Below, piece by piece: positions 1 through 4,235 of a stretch of 5,350 bases of DNA (within the stretch, counting starts at the first letter, position 1; every line of letters starts with the position of its first letter). This DNA is from Bacillota bacterium (GTDB lineage: Bacteria; Bacillota; Bacilli; Bacillales; Bacillaceae_J). The notes below the pieces were generated by a model that was not told the DNA's origin, searched no databases, and saw only the letters and a program-made list of their open reading frames with translations. The DNA is taken from positions 1 through 5,350 of the forward strand of contig JAEWMK010000297.1 in NCBI GenBank assembly GCA_023457235.1. The letters run 5' to 3'. A program made the translations under genes and the position numbers.

Positions 1-66
1 TCACGGATTTATTCGAGATCATTATTTTAAAAATAGACTATTTTCCCTAAATGCAAGCTAAATATG

Positions 67-146
67 TCGGACAATTGACGTGTCATAAGACACGCCTTGT
101 CCGAAGCCGATTCATCTCATGACTAAAGTCACAAGTGTTCTCGGCT
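67..146 (-). other. Structured leader RNA: two adjacent stem-loops
   Basis: Downstream of the leftward promoter the transcript would fold into two neighbouring stems. The first joins AGCCGA (141-146) to TCGGCT (105-110) around a 30-base loop that holds a small palindrome, GACTTTAGTC. The second is long: TCGGACAA (97-104) pairs with TTGTCCGA (67-74), closing an inner stem CGTGTC/GACACG (89-94 with 79-84) and a 4-base loop. No U-tract follows either stem on either strand, so these are not plain intrinsic terminators. I do not recognise the fold as a known riboswitch or leader class. A transposon or recombination end is another possible reading of the long inverted repeat. No convincing coding frame is seen in 1-240. 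Confidence 0.45.
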
Positions 147-180
147 ATTTCATAAAGATGACAGACATTACCATATACAT

Positions 181-210
181 AGTTTAATTGATATTGATTA
201 TCAATGTCAA
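181..210 (-). promoter_or_regulatory. Minus-strand sigma-A-type promoter with a Fur-box-like spacer
   Basis: Read on the minus strand, a perfect -35 TTGACA (205-210) is followed after 18 bases by TAAACT (181-186, 4 of 6 matches to TATAAT). Transcription would start near 174 and run leftward out of the window. The spacer is occupied by the Fur-box-like palindrome described separately, a typical arrangement for iron-repressed promoters in Bacillus. The served gene is not in the window; at least 170 bases of leader precede it. The -35 is strong and the -10 only fair. Confidence 0.5.
190..208. promoter_or_regulatory. Candidate Fur box
   Basis: The 19-base stretch GATATTGATTATCAATGTC matches the classical Fur consensus GATAATGATAATCATTATC at 15 of 19 positions by hand count and keeps the TGAT..ATCA core of the Bacillus 7-1-7 motif. 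It lies between the -35 and -10 of the leftward promoter, where Fur bound to Fe2+ would block RNA polymerase. It is also about 40 bases upstream of the -10 of the rightward toxin promoter, so an effect on that transcript cannot be excluded. The assignment rests on motif match and position only; related Fur-family proteins such as PerR or Zur bind similar sites. Confidence 0.55.
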
Positions 211-248
211 TCAAAAATTAATATACTTGTACCTACCATTAAAATATT

Positions 249-272
249 TGGTATAATATTTCTATGTATAAT
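249..272 (+). promoter_or_regulatory. Toxin mRNA promoter (extended -10, possibly two)
   Basis: A perfect TATAAT (252-257) is preceded by TGG, giving an extended -10 element. A weak -35 TTGTAC (227-232) sits 19 bases upstream, a long spacer that an extended -10 could tolerate. A second TATAAT (267-272) lies 15 bases further on and could give a shorter transcript. Starts would fall near 264 or 279, just before the 5' segment that can pair with the 3' end of the mRNA. Confidence 0.6.
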
Positions 273-300
273 AGAATTGGCTCCCTCAAGGGCGGTCTGG

Positions 301-328
301 CTCACTCCCCTATCGAAAGGGGGTGAGG
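301..328 (+). promoter_or_regulatory. Hairpin sequestering the toxin ribosome binding site
   Basis: CTCACTCCC (301-309) pairs with GGGGGTGAG (319-327) in a 9-bp stem containing one G-U pair and a 9-base loop. The right arm is almost the whole Shine-Dalgarno sequence (319-328), which ends three bases before the ATG at 332. The full-length mRNA would therefore be poorly translated until it is opened or processed. SD sequestration of this kind is a known trait of type I toxin mRNAs. Confidence 0.65.
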
Positions 329-331
329 CTC

Positions 332-413
332 ATGACAACATTTGAAACAAATGCTAATGTTAACATTCGGATTACTGATTGTTGCAATGTTGTCACAAGA
401 CAAAAAGAAATAG
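332..413 (+). pseudogene. Small holin-like type I toxin, frameshifted
   Basis: The ATG at 332 has a very strong SD (GGGGGTGAGG) and begins MTTFET, the usual start of short Bacillus holin-like toxins. That frame then degenerates into a non-hydrophobic sequence ending at 424. The frame shifted by one base, starting at the ATG at 351, reads MLMLTFGLLI-VAMLSQDKKK and stops at 413. This is the membrane helix and lysine-rich tail expected of the family. Restoring two bases after codon 6 would give a continuous protein of about 27 residues of the form MTTFETxMLMLTFG..., so a 2-base deletion (or a 1-base insertion) is the simplest explanation. Active relatives insert in the membrane and harm the producing cell when the antisense RNA is lost. 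The internal ATG has no SD at a useful distance. The gene is therefore probably inactive, unless the frameshift is a sequencing error or translation slips. The family name is from recognition, not a search. Confidence 0.72.
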
Positions 414-456
414 ACCTCCCTTGAGCCTAGACAACTTGTAGGGATTGGTCTATTTC
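401..456 (-). terminator. Terminator of the antisense RNA
   Basis: GAAATAGACC (407-416) and GGTCTATTTC (447-456) form a perfect 10-bp stem, extended inward by TCCC/GGGA (417-420 with 441-444) past a two-base bulge. On the minus strand it is followed directly by TTTTTG, a proper U-tract. The toxin stop codon (411-413) lies inside the stem, so the same bases serve the toxin frame and the end of the antisense RNA. Confidence 0.72.
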
Positions 457-502
457 ATTACCCAATTCGAGCCAGCCTCTCATTGAGGGCGACTATTGTA
501 CT

Positions 503-539
503 AGACCGTAAGTGCTAGTGCACCTGCGGTCTCTTTTTT
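503..539 (+). terminator. Terminator of the toxin mRNA
   Basis: AGACCGTAAGTGC (503-515) pairs with GCACCTGCGGTCT (520-532), with one mismatch, one G-U pair and the 4-base loop TAGT. The run TCTTTTTT follows. This ends the rightward toxin transcript near 537 and lies within the region covered by the antisense RNA. Confidence 0.8.
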
Positions 540-561
540 AGTTTATGATTAATTTGTCTAA

Positions 562-590
562 ATTATAACATAGTTAAAGGAAGATTGAAA
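562..590 (-). promoter_or_regulatory. Promoter of the antisense RNA
   Basis: On the minus strand TGTTATAAT is an extended -10 with a perfect TATAAT (562-567). A weak -35 TTTCAA (585-590) stands 17 bases upstream. Transcription would begin near 555. In the remaining stretch between this promoter and the next gene (591-700) I see no gene or terminator. Confidence 0.6.
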
Positions 591-700
591 CTTTTGAGTA
601 AACTATTTTCAAATTACGTAGACCAGTAAGGATATACAAGAATGCAAAAGAGTTCTTAAATTCAACGGAAAATTACTTGTTTTAGAGCCCTTAAAAATAG

Positions 701-1381
701 TCATCTTTTAATAGATTCCTTAACCTCATTAGCAACACTTCGAGCAAAATGACCTAGATCCTTCCTTTGGTAAGACTTAATCACTTCTGGTGTAATCGCA
801 GAAAGGGCACGATCAATCAAAGATCGATCATAATTTTTATCTCTAAGTTCGTTCTCTAACTCAACCGCTGCTTTTATACCGTAATAAGTAGCCAATTTGT
901 TAACTTCATTGACTATTTCAGGTTCTCCCCTCCTAACTATACCAATTCCGGTAAACAGATCTAAGATATCATCAGGCGTTTCTTGTTCCGTGATGAAATA
1001 ACCATTTCCATTTTTGTATAGGTCTTCAGAATGGCCAACAAACTTCATACTCACGATTTTTAATTGAGGGAATTCATTTTGGAGGTCAGACGTTTTCATG
1101 GCGGTTGCCATATTTACATAGGTAATATGTGGGTAATGAGTTTCCTTAAGAAATCCTGGTATTTTCTCTGCAGGCAAAGCCATAATAATCGTTTTCATTT
1201 TAGGCAGCTCATCTATCGATACTGGGACTCCATTCGAATAATCGGAAATAAAACTTCTTACCTTCTCATCAGAAGGATGAAAGATACCCATTTCTTCTTT
1301 TATATTATCCCATTGTTTCATCAAGGCTTTTCCTAGTCTTCCGATACCTACCAATGTTGTTCTTGTAATAATTTCAAACAC
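701..1381 (-). CDS. NAD(P)-binding protein, pyrroline-5-carboxylate reductase/ComER-like
   Basis: A 226-residue soluble protein with an N-terminal Rossmann fold. Residues 8-20 read TLVGIGRLGKALM with a GxGxxG dinucleotide motif (G12, G14, G17), then a beta-strand segment TIIMALPAEKI (64-74) and ITYVNMATAM (86-95), the layout of ProC and F420-dependent reductase-like NAD(P)-binding domains. A KFVGH segment (113-117) sits where P5C reductases carry their substrate-side loop. The helical C-terminal half (about 150-226) lacks the SGSGPAY-type signature of true P5C reductase, so proline synthesis is unlikely and the substrate is unknown. The start is uncertain. The GTG at 1381 is only one base from the AAGGAG motif, which is too close, although a second GAGGG lies about 11 bases upstream. 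An ATT three codons in is better spaced from AAGGAG. A terminator precedes the gene, and none is evident after it. Confidence 0.65.
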   Translation of the reverse strand: MFEIITRTTLVGIGRLGKALMKQWDNIKEEMGIFHPSDEKVRSFISDYSNGVPVSIDELPKMKTIIMALPAEKIPGFLKETHYPHITYVNMATAMKTSDLQNEFPQLKIVSMKFVGHSEDLYKNGNGYFITEQETPDDILDLFTGIGIVRRGEPEIVNEVNKLATYYGIKAAVELENELRDKNYDRSLIDRALSAITPEVIKSYQRKDLGHFARSVANEVKESIKR

Positions 1382-1418
1382 GCTCCTTCCATCCCTCTGG
1401 ATACTACATACCCAGTTT

Positions 1419-1458
1419 AAAAAAGTAATAAGCCGAAGCTTAACCTCGGCTTATTTTT
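1419..1458 (-). terminator. Bidirectional-looking terminator after the 94-aa gene
   Basis: AATAAGCCGA (1427-1436) and TCGGCTTATT (1446-1455) form a perfect 10-bp stem with a 9-base loop. On the minus strand it is followed by TACTTTTTT, ending the transcript of the 94-aa gene whose stop is at 1464. The plus strand also has a T-run. Only about 40 bases separate it from the next gene, so that gene depends on read-through or on a promoter inside this short gap; I see no good one. Confidence 0.75.
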
Positions 1459-1463
1459 CTAGA

Positions 1464-1748
1464 TTACTTGAAAATTTCTTTATGTTCTTCCTGTATAGTC
1501 TTAAGTGTGTCCTCAATCGACATCTTCTCTTGATTAAGTTTGAAACTACGCAGACTTCGAACGGAATCAGATTTACTATTACCGTAAAAAATATGTATAA
1601 GTTCTTCTGTTCCGGCATTCCATTCCTCTATATATTTATCCTTAAAAAAGGCCTTAATTTTTTCAAATTTTTCATAAACAACGAAATAGTTCATTTTTGT
1701 TTCATTTACAAAATATTGTTTCGAACTTACTAAATTTTGAATAACCAT
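1464..1748 (-). CDS. Hypothetical 94-residue protein
   Basis: I do not recognise this protein. It is a small, charged, presumably cytoplasmic product with no signal peptide or membrane segment. The N-terminal half is rich in aromatic residues (YFVNETKMNYFVVYEKFEKI, 12-31). The middle holds WNAGTEELIHIFYG (43-56), and the C-terminal third is lysine- and glutamate-rich and probably helical. The ATG at 1748 is preceded by GAGGAG, but 12 bases away, which is long. An in-frame ATT two codons earlier would be spaced better, so the true start may be slightly upstream. A terminator follows the stop closely and a candidate promoter lies about 140 bases upstream, so it is probably monocistronic. It is a likely real gene because it has an RBS, a promoter and a terminator. 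Confidence 0.6.
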   Translation of the reverse strand: MVIQNLVSSKQYFVNETKMNYFVVYEKFEKIKAFFKDKYIEEWNAGTEELIHIFYGNSKSDSVRSLRSFKLNQEKMSIEDTLKTIQEEHKEIFK

Positions 1749-1889
1749 TTTAATAGAAAACTCCTCATTATTAATTATTTTAGATATTAAATTTAAACGA
1801 CAAAGTGATTACATATGATTTCATGTTGTTACTCATGTTCAAACGGTCTATATATCAACCTCCCATTCATTTACTCTAGTAAAGTTTAT

Positions 1890-1917
1890 ATTTTATATAA
1901 TTCTTATAAAATATCAA
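1890..1917 (-). promoter_or_regulatory. Candidate promoter of the 94-aa gene
   Basis: On the minus strand TTGATA (1912-1917, 5 of 6) is followed after 16 bases by TAAAAT (1890-1895, 5 of 6), with a start near 1883 and a leader of about 135 bases. An inverted repeat ATGGTT..AACCAT (1919-1935) lies directly upstream of the -35 and could be an operator. The surrounding DNA is very AT-rich, so chance matches are likely. Otherwise 1749-2018 holds only short, unsupported reading frames. Confidence 0.35.
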
Positions 1918-2016
1918 CATGGTTAATTAAACCATATGGAAATAGGAAATACAATAAAATACGTCCGTCAATAACAGACAGAACTTGTCGGCTTTTTTCG
2001 ACACATAGAAGATAGC

Positions 2017-2053
2017 AAAACGGGATCAAAGCTATTTATAGCTTGACCCCGTT
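2017..2053 (-). terminator. Terminator of the alkylation repair-like gene
   Basis: AACGGG at 2019-2024 pairs with CCCGTT at 2048-2053, continued inward by TCAAAGCTA with TAGCTTGA through one bulge, around the loop TTTA. On the minus strand the stem is followed by TTTTGC, a short U-tract. It begins seven bases after the stop codon at 2060. Confidence 0.78.
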
Positions 2054-2059
2054 GTTATG

Positions 2060-2767
2060 TTAACAAATACATGTCTTCCTTTTCATTCCAACTCTATTCT
2101 TATCTTCTACTTTTTTTATATAATCTGTAGCAAGCGGTACCTTACATGTTGTATTTCCTACATCAACTTGCACTTTTCCAATATATTCTGCGACTTCTTT
2201 TGCTTCCTCATTTAGATCAGCTACATAAGCGCCAACAGATATAACAAAGCCATTCATCACATACCGTACACGATTTCGCTCATTATGTATCGTATTTTTT
2301 ACTTGTTTCAACAATGTTTTGATTTCATTTAAATCCAATTTTTCATCCGGTGTTATTGATATATAGTTAGCATAGGTGCTCCAGCCACAAACTGCTACCA
2401 TTTCTTCCTCAGATTTCATCCATTCCCTCGCCAATTCGAGAGCATAATCACTTTCGGCTGCCACTTGCGCAACTGTATATTCTGCAATCATATACCAGTA
2501 GGCTTTCTTGGCCCATTCTTGTAAGGTCTCTTTTGAAATTAACTTTGGATTTACTGAAAGCCCTGCTAAATACATCGCATCATGATTTCCTGAATTGAAT
2601 AATTGGATCGCTAGTTCATGATCTTTCTTTACAAACTTGACTAGTTTCTTCAAATCCCCAATTTTCACCCCGAAGTAAGGCTCCTTAGCACCGTGATTTA
2701 GATAGATCCGTTTTGTTTGCTCGGAACCCAATTCTTCAAGCTTTTGCATAATTTCTTCAAAATTCAT
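2060..2767 (-). CDS. DNA alkylation repair-like protein, AlkD superfamily
   Basis: A 235-residue all-helical protein of the AlkD/HEAT-like alkylation repair family, at the usual length. Recognisable segments are YLNHGAKEPYFGVKIGDLKK (22-41), the helix pair GNHDAMYLAGL (60-70), AYWYMIAEYTVAQVAAES (89-106), CGWSTYANY (127-135) and a basic region NERNRVRYVMNGF (162-174). AlkD-type enzymes are glycosylases that release bulky or cationic alkylated bases without flipping the base. In characterised AlkD a Trp and an Asp four residues later form the active site. Here the Trp (W91) is followed by Y-M-I-A-E, so that Asp appears absent (A95, with E96 next to it). R166 or R168 may match the catalytic-site Arg. 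It may therefore be a diverged or non-glycosylase subgroup; this alignment was made by eye. The ATG at 2767 has a good SD (GGGAGG) nine bases upstream. The gene lies between two terminators and is probably transcribed alone. Confidence 0.82.
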   Translation of the reverse strand: MNFEEIMQKLEELGSEQTKRIYLNHGAKEPYFGVKIGDLKKLVKFVKKDHELAIQLFNSGNHDAMYLAGLSVNPKLISKETLQEWAKKAYWYMIAEYTVAQVAAESDYALELAREWMKSEEEMVAVCGWSTYANYISITPDEKLDLNEIKTLLKQVKNTIHNERNRVRYVMNGFVISVGAYVADLNEEAKEVAEYIGKVQVDVGNTTCKVPLATDYIKKVEDKNRVGMKRKTCIC

Positions 2768-2792
2768 TCTCTATTTCCTCCCAAATTAAAGA

Positions 2793-2819
2793 ATGTCGAA
2801 GTGCATAACACTTCGACAT
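2793..2819 (-). terminator. Hairpin terminator after the 93-aa gene
   Basis: ATGTCGAAGTG (2793-2803) and CACTTCGACAT (2809-2819) form a perfect 11-bp stem with a 5-base loop. On the minus strand it is followed by TCTTTAATTT, a mediocre U-tract; on the plus strand by GACTTTTTCG. It probably ends the transcript of the 93-aa gene. If the alkD-like gene has a promoter in 2820-2868, the same hairpin would lie in its leader. Confidence 0.62.
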
Positions 2820-2867
2820 GACTTTTTCGAATTTCATAATTAACCATAAAAGTTTTATGTAAACTAT

Positions 2868-3149
2868 TTATTGCTCTAATACATACCCATATTTTTTATT
2901 GATTTTTCGACTAACTTTATCTAAGAATTTATCAACGGAAAGTTTTTCAACATCATTAGTATACCAAGCTAGTTTCGCATCTTTATCAAGACCATCATAT
3001 TTTACTTTAAGTAGCGAATAGGATTGGCTTTCTAGGATATAATCAAAGTGAGTATACAATTCTTTTCCTTCAGGACATTCAAGAATAACCTTATAAGCAG
3101 GATTTTTTCCTTCTTTGTTGAATTTAACTTTTCTAATTTTAGAAATCAT
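2868..3149 (-). CDS. Hypothetical 93-residue protein
   Basis: Not recognised. It is a small basic protein of alternating strands and helices: MISKIRKVKFNKEG at the N-terminus, ILECPEGKELYTHFDY (positions 22-37), LLKVKYDGLDKDAKLAWYT (45-63) and a helical lysine-rich end. It has no signal peptide or membrane segment. The start at 3149 is chosen because AAAGAGGG lies eight bases upstream. The frame stays open to a TTG at 3257, but that is at about the predicted transcription start, so the longer reading is rejected. The promoter is a near copy of the tenA promoter, and the leader carries a hairpin with one arm complementary to the SD. A terminator hairpin follows, so it is probably a single-gene transcript. 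Confidence 0.62.
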   Translation of the reverse strand: MISKIRKVKFNKEGKNPAYKVILECPEGKELYTHFDYILESQSYSLLKVKYDGLDKDAKLAWYTNDVEKLSVDKFLDKVSRKINKKYGYVLEQ

Positions 3150-3157
3150 TAATACAA

Positions 3158-3224
3158 CCCTCTTTACATTATATTTTTGAAAGAGGATGCGCCGTAAGTT
3201 ATTTTTTTTGGTGCATCCTCTTTC
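3158..3224 (-). promoter_or_regulatory. Leader hairpin with an arm complementary to the SD
   Basis: On the minus strand GAAAGAGGATGC (3213-3224) pairs perfectly with GCATCCTCTTTC (3179-3190) around a 22-base A-rich loop, extendable by three pairs. The second arm contains CCTCTTT, which is also complementary to the SD AAAGAGG of the 93-aa gene (3159-3165), only 14 bases away. The two pairings are mutually exclusive: the upstream arm is an SD mimic that could release the SD. No U-tract follows, so it is not a terminator. This suggests translational control by RNA refolding, unproven. Confidence 0.5.
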
Positions 3225-3226
3225 TA

Positions 3227-3296
3227 TAGTCGAATTGTTATAATATTTTGTTTCCAAATATTAGTATAGGCATAGTTGGTTAGAAAAAGCAATTTT
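3227..3296 (-). repeat. Direct repeat, copy 1 (promoter-bearing)
   Basis: This segment matches 4233-4301 in the same orientation at roughly 58 of 70 positions by hand alignment. Three blocks are identical: TAGTCGAATTGTTAT, ATATTAGTATAGGCATAGT and AGAAAAAGCAATTTT. They cover the -35, the -10 and the early transcribed region. Similarity stops at both ends. This copy continues into the SD-mimic hairpin; the other continues into the TPP riboswitch. Confidence 0.85.
3263..3292 (-). promoter_or_regulatory. Promoter of the 93-aa gene
   Basis: On the minus strand TTGCTT (3287-3292) and TATACT (3263-3268, 5 of 6) are spaced by 18 bases, with a start near 3256. It is part of a ~70-bp repeat whose other copy serves tenA, with identical -35 and -10 hexamers and the same spacer length. 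Confidence 0.6.
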
Positions 3297-3321
3297 CATT
3301 TCTTTTTACTTCCTAAAAGTC

Positions 3322-3359
3322 AAAAGCTGACACCTAATTTTGTTTAAGTGTCAGCTTTT
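3322..3359 (-). terminator. Terminator of tenA
   Basis: AAAAGCTGACAC (3322-3333) and GTGTCAGCTTTT (3348-3359) form a perfect 12-bp stem with a 14-base loop. On the minus strand the stem ends in TTTTGACTTTT. It lies seven bases after the tenA stop, separating tenA from the next promoter. Confidence 0.8.
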
Positions 3360-3365
3360 ATTCAC

Positions 3366-4046
3366 TTATTGTCTAACAGGCCATTCCTCTTTTTTCTCCG
3401 CCATATCCCAAAACATATATTCGAAGTAACTTGTTTTAACTACAATCTCTTCTAGTTCAGCTAATTCTCGTTCGGGTTTTCCCATTGCAATTTCGTTCAT
3501 CAGATTTTTACAATCTTCTGCTAACTCGGTAAATTCATCGGAAGAGTACATCTTAACCCATTCACCATAGAATTCATGATCGATTGCACCCGGCCATGCT
3601 GCCAGTTCTTTACCGATAAAGCTATAGCTCCATGCACATGCAAGGACGGATGCGACAACATTCTCAATACCTCCTAGTTGTGATACATTCAGCATGTAAC
3701 TAGTATAGGCCGTGGTTGTTGCCCCAGCTTCCGTTGCTTCAAGCTCATCATGAGAAATGCCGAATTGAGCGGCATATTGACGATGAAGGTCCATTTCCAT
3801 ATCCAGCGTGCCGTGAAGAAGCTTCGCAAATACAGTCATCGTTTTTAAGTCTGGAGCTTTAGCACTCCCTAAGGCAAATAGTCGACAATACTCTATCAGA
3901 TAAACATAGTCCTGCTTCATATAATGCTTGAATTTATCCTTTTCTAACCAGCCCTCTCCAAGCCCTTTTACAAATGGATGCTCCAAATAGGAATTCCAAA
4001 TAGGCTCTACTCTTTTCCATAATCGATCTGTAAATGGTTCTCTCAC
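3366..4046 (-). CDS. tenA: Aminopyrimidine aminohydrolase (thiaminase II) TenA
   Basis: TenA hydrolyses aminomethyl-aminopyrimidine, a thiamine breakdown product, to the HMP pyrimidine for thiamine salvage, in the cytoplasm. The 226 residues form the all-helical TenA/heme-oxygenase-like fold. Alignment by eye to B. subtilis TenA places all five active-site residues: D46 (in QDYVYL), Y114 (in AYTSYM), the catalytic C137 (in LACAWSYSF), Y167 (in VKMYSS) and E209 (in SYFEYMFWDMA), equivalent to D44, Y112, C135, Y163 and E205. The N-terminal HPFVKGLGEG (23-32) is also typical. The GTG start at 4046 has the SD AAAGGGG eight bases upstream. Upstream lie a TPP riboswitch, a terminator and a promoter; a terminator follows the stop. 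It is therefore a stand-alone gene switched off by thiamine pyrophosphate, with no thi partner genes beside it here. Confidence 0.95.
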   Translation of the reverse strand: MREPFTDRLWKRVEPIWNSYLEHPFVKGLGEGWLEKDKFKHYMKQDYVYLIEYCRLFALGSAKAPDLKTMTVFAKLLHGTLDMEMDLHRQYAAQFGISHDELEATEAGATTTAYTSYMLNVSQLGGIENVVASVLACAWSYSFIGKELAAWPGAIDHEFYGEWVKMYSSDEFTELAEDCKNLMNEIAMGKPERELAELEEIVVKTSYFEYMFWDMAEKKEEWPVRQ

Positions 4047-4054
4047 TTTAATTT

Positions 4055-4071
4055 CCCCTTTCTATTAGGGG
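4055..4071 (-). promoter_or_regulatory. Small hairpin covering the tenA ribosome binding site
   Basis: On the minus strand CCCCT (4067-4071) can pair with AGGGG (4055-4059), which is the SD of tenA, leaving a 7-base loop. The 5-bp GC-rich stem could dampen translation of transcripts that pass the upstream terminator. It could equally be incidental. Confidence 0.35.
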
Positions 4072-4084
4072 GGCGCTAAAATGC

Positions 4085-4117
4085 AAAAACCCATCACTAG
4101 TTTAAGAGGGATGGGTT
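4085..4117 (-). terminator. Riboswitch-controlled terminator upstream of tenA
   Basis: On the minus strand AACCCATC (4110-4117) and GATGGGTT (4088-4095) form an 8-bp stem with a 14-base loop, followed by TTTTT (4085-4089). It stands between the TPP aptamer and tenA, the usual expression platform of THI-box leaders in Bacillus, where TPP binding favours termination. I did not work out the antiterminator pairing. Confidence 0.82.
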
Positions 4118-4157
4118 CGGTAACAGACATAATAGTCGACATGAAAATACCAGTTCC

Positions 4158-4235
4158 ACTTCCCTACGCTAGTGTTACCTAGATCAGGTTCAAAGGGTCG
4201 ATCACATATCTCTCAGCATTTCCATGCTCCCCTAG
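4158..4235 (-). promoter_or_regulatory. TPP riboswitch (THI box)
   Basis: The minus strand carries the conserved thiamine pyrophosphate aptamer. It begins CTAGGGGAGC, followed by GCTGAGAG (the CUGAGA pyrimidine-sensing loop, 4211-4216). Next come ACCTGATCTAGGT (about 4178-4190) and finally TAGCGTAGGGAAGT, which contains the pyrophosphate-sensing and closing segments. The short variable stem between the arms has the usual size. It lies about 110 bases upstream of tenA and within 30 bases of the predicted transcription start. Confidence 0.95.

Larger units (their letters stand above)
400..555 (-). ncRNA. Antisense RNA antitoxin, RatA/SR4-like arrangement
   Basis: A minus-strand extended -10 promoter at 562-572 would start an RNA near 555. 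The intrinsic terminator at 401-456 would end it near 400, giving a transcript of about 150 bases. It is fully complementary to the 3' part of the toxin mRNA, including the last codons, the stop and the toxin terminator. This 3'-overlapping convergent layout is that of Bacillus txpA/RatA and bsrG/SR4, where the antisense RNA blocks translation or triggers RNase III cleavage. It is inferred from promoter, terminator and position; no sequence identity to those RNAs is claimed. Confidence 0.6.

Noticed and set aside
30..44. Palindrome AAAATAGACTATTTT near the left edge
   Set aside because: The single-base centre rules out a normal hairpin, and an operator role cannot be judged without the gene to the left.
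61..146. CRISPR array or tRNA in the inverted-repeat region
   Set aside because: There are no regularly spaced direct repeats, and no cloverleaf or TTCGA-type T-arm is seen.
1064..1336. Plus-strand open frame of 90 codons opposite the NAD(P)-binding gene
   Set aside because: It lies wholly antisense to a clear Rossmann-fold gene, has no good SD, and its composition looks like reverse-strand translation.
1482..1733. Plus-strand open frame of 83 codons
   Set aside because: It is antisense to the 94-aa gene, which has the RBS and terminator; the hydrophobic, phenylalanine-rich product is an artefact of AT-rich reverse reading.
1803..1850. Possible short leader peptide on the minus strand upstream of the 94-aa gene
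   Set aside because: There is an ATG followed by a short frame, but the nearest SD-like GGGAGG is about 20 bases away and no attenuator structure follows.
1815..2015. Plus-strand open frame of 66 codons in the intergenic region
   Set aside because: No SD precedes the ATG, the product resembles no family, and the frame runs toward the minus-strand terminator at 2017-2053.
2845..2859. AT-only palindrome CATAAAAGTTTTATG
   Set aside because: It is short, AT-rich and expected by chance here; no promoter elements of quality surround it.
3150..3257. N-terminal extension of the 93-aa protein to a TTG at 3257
   Set aside because: The TTG is at about the predicted transcription start and has no SD, while the ATG at 3149 has AAAGAGGG at eight bases.
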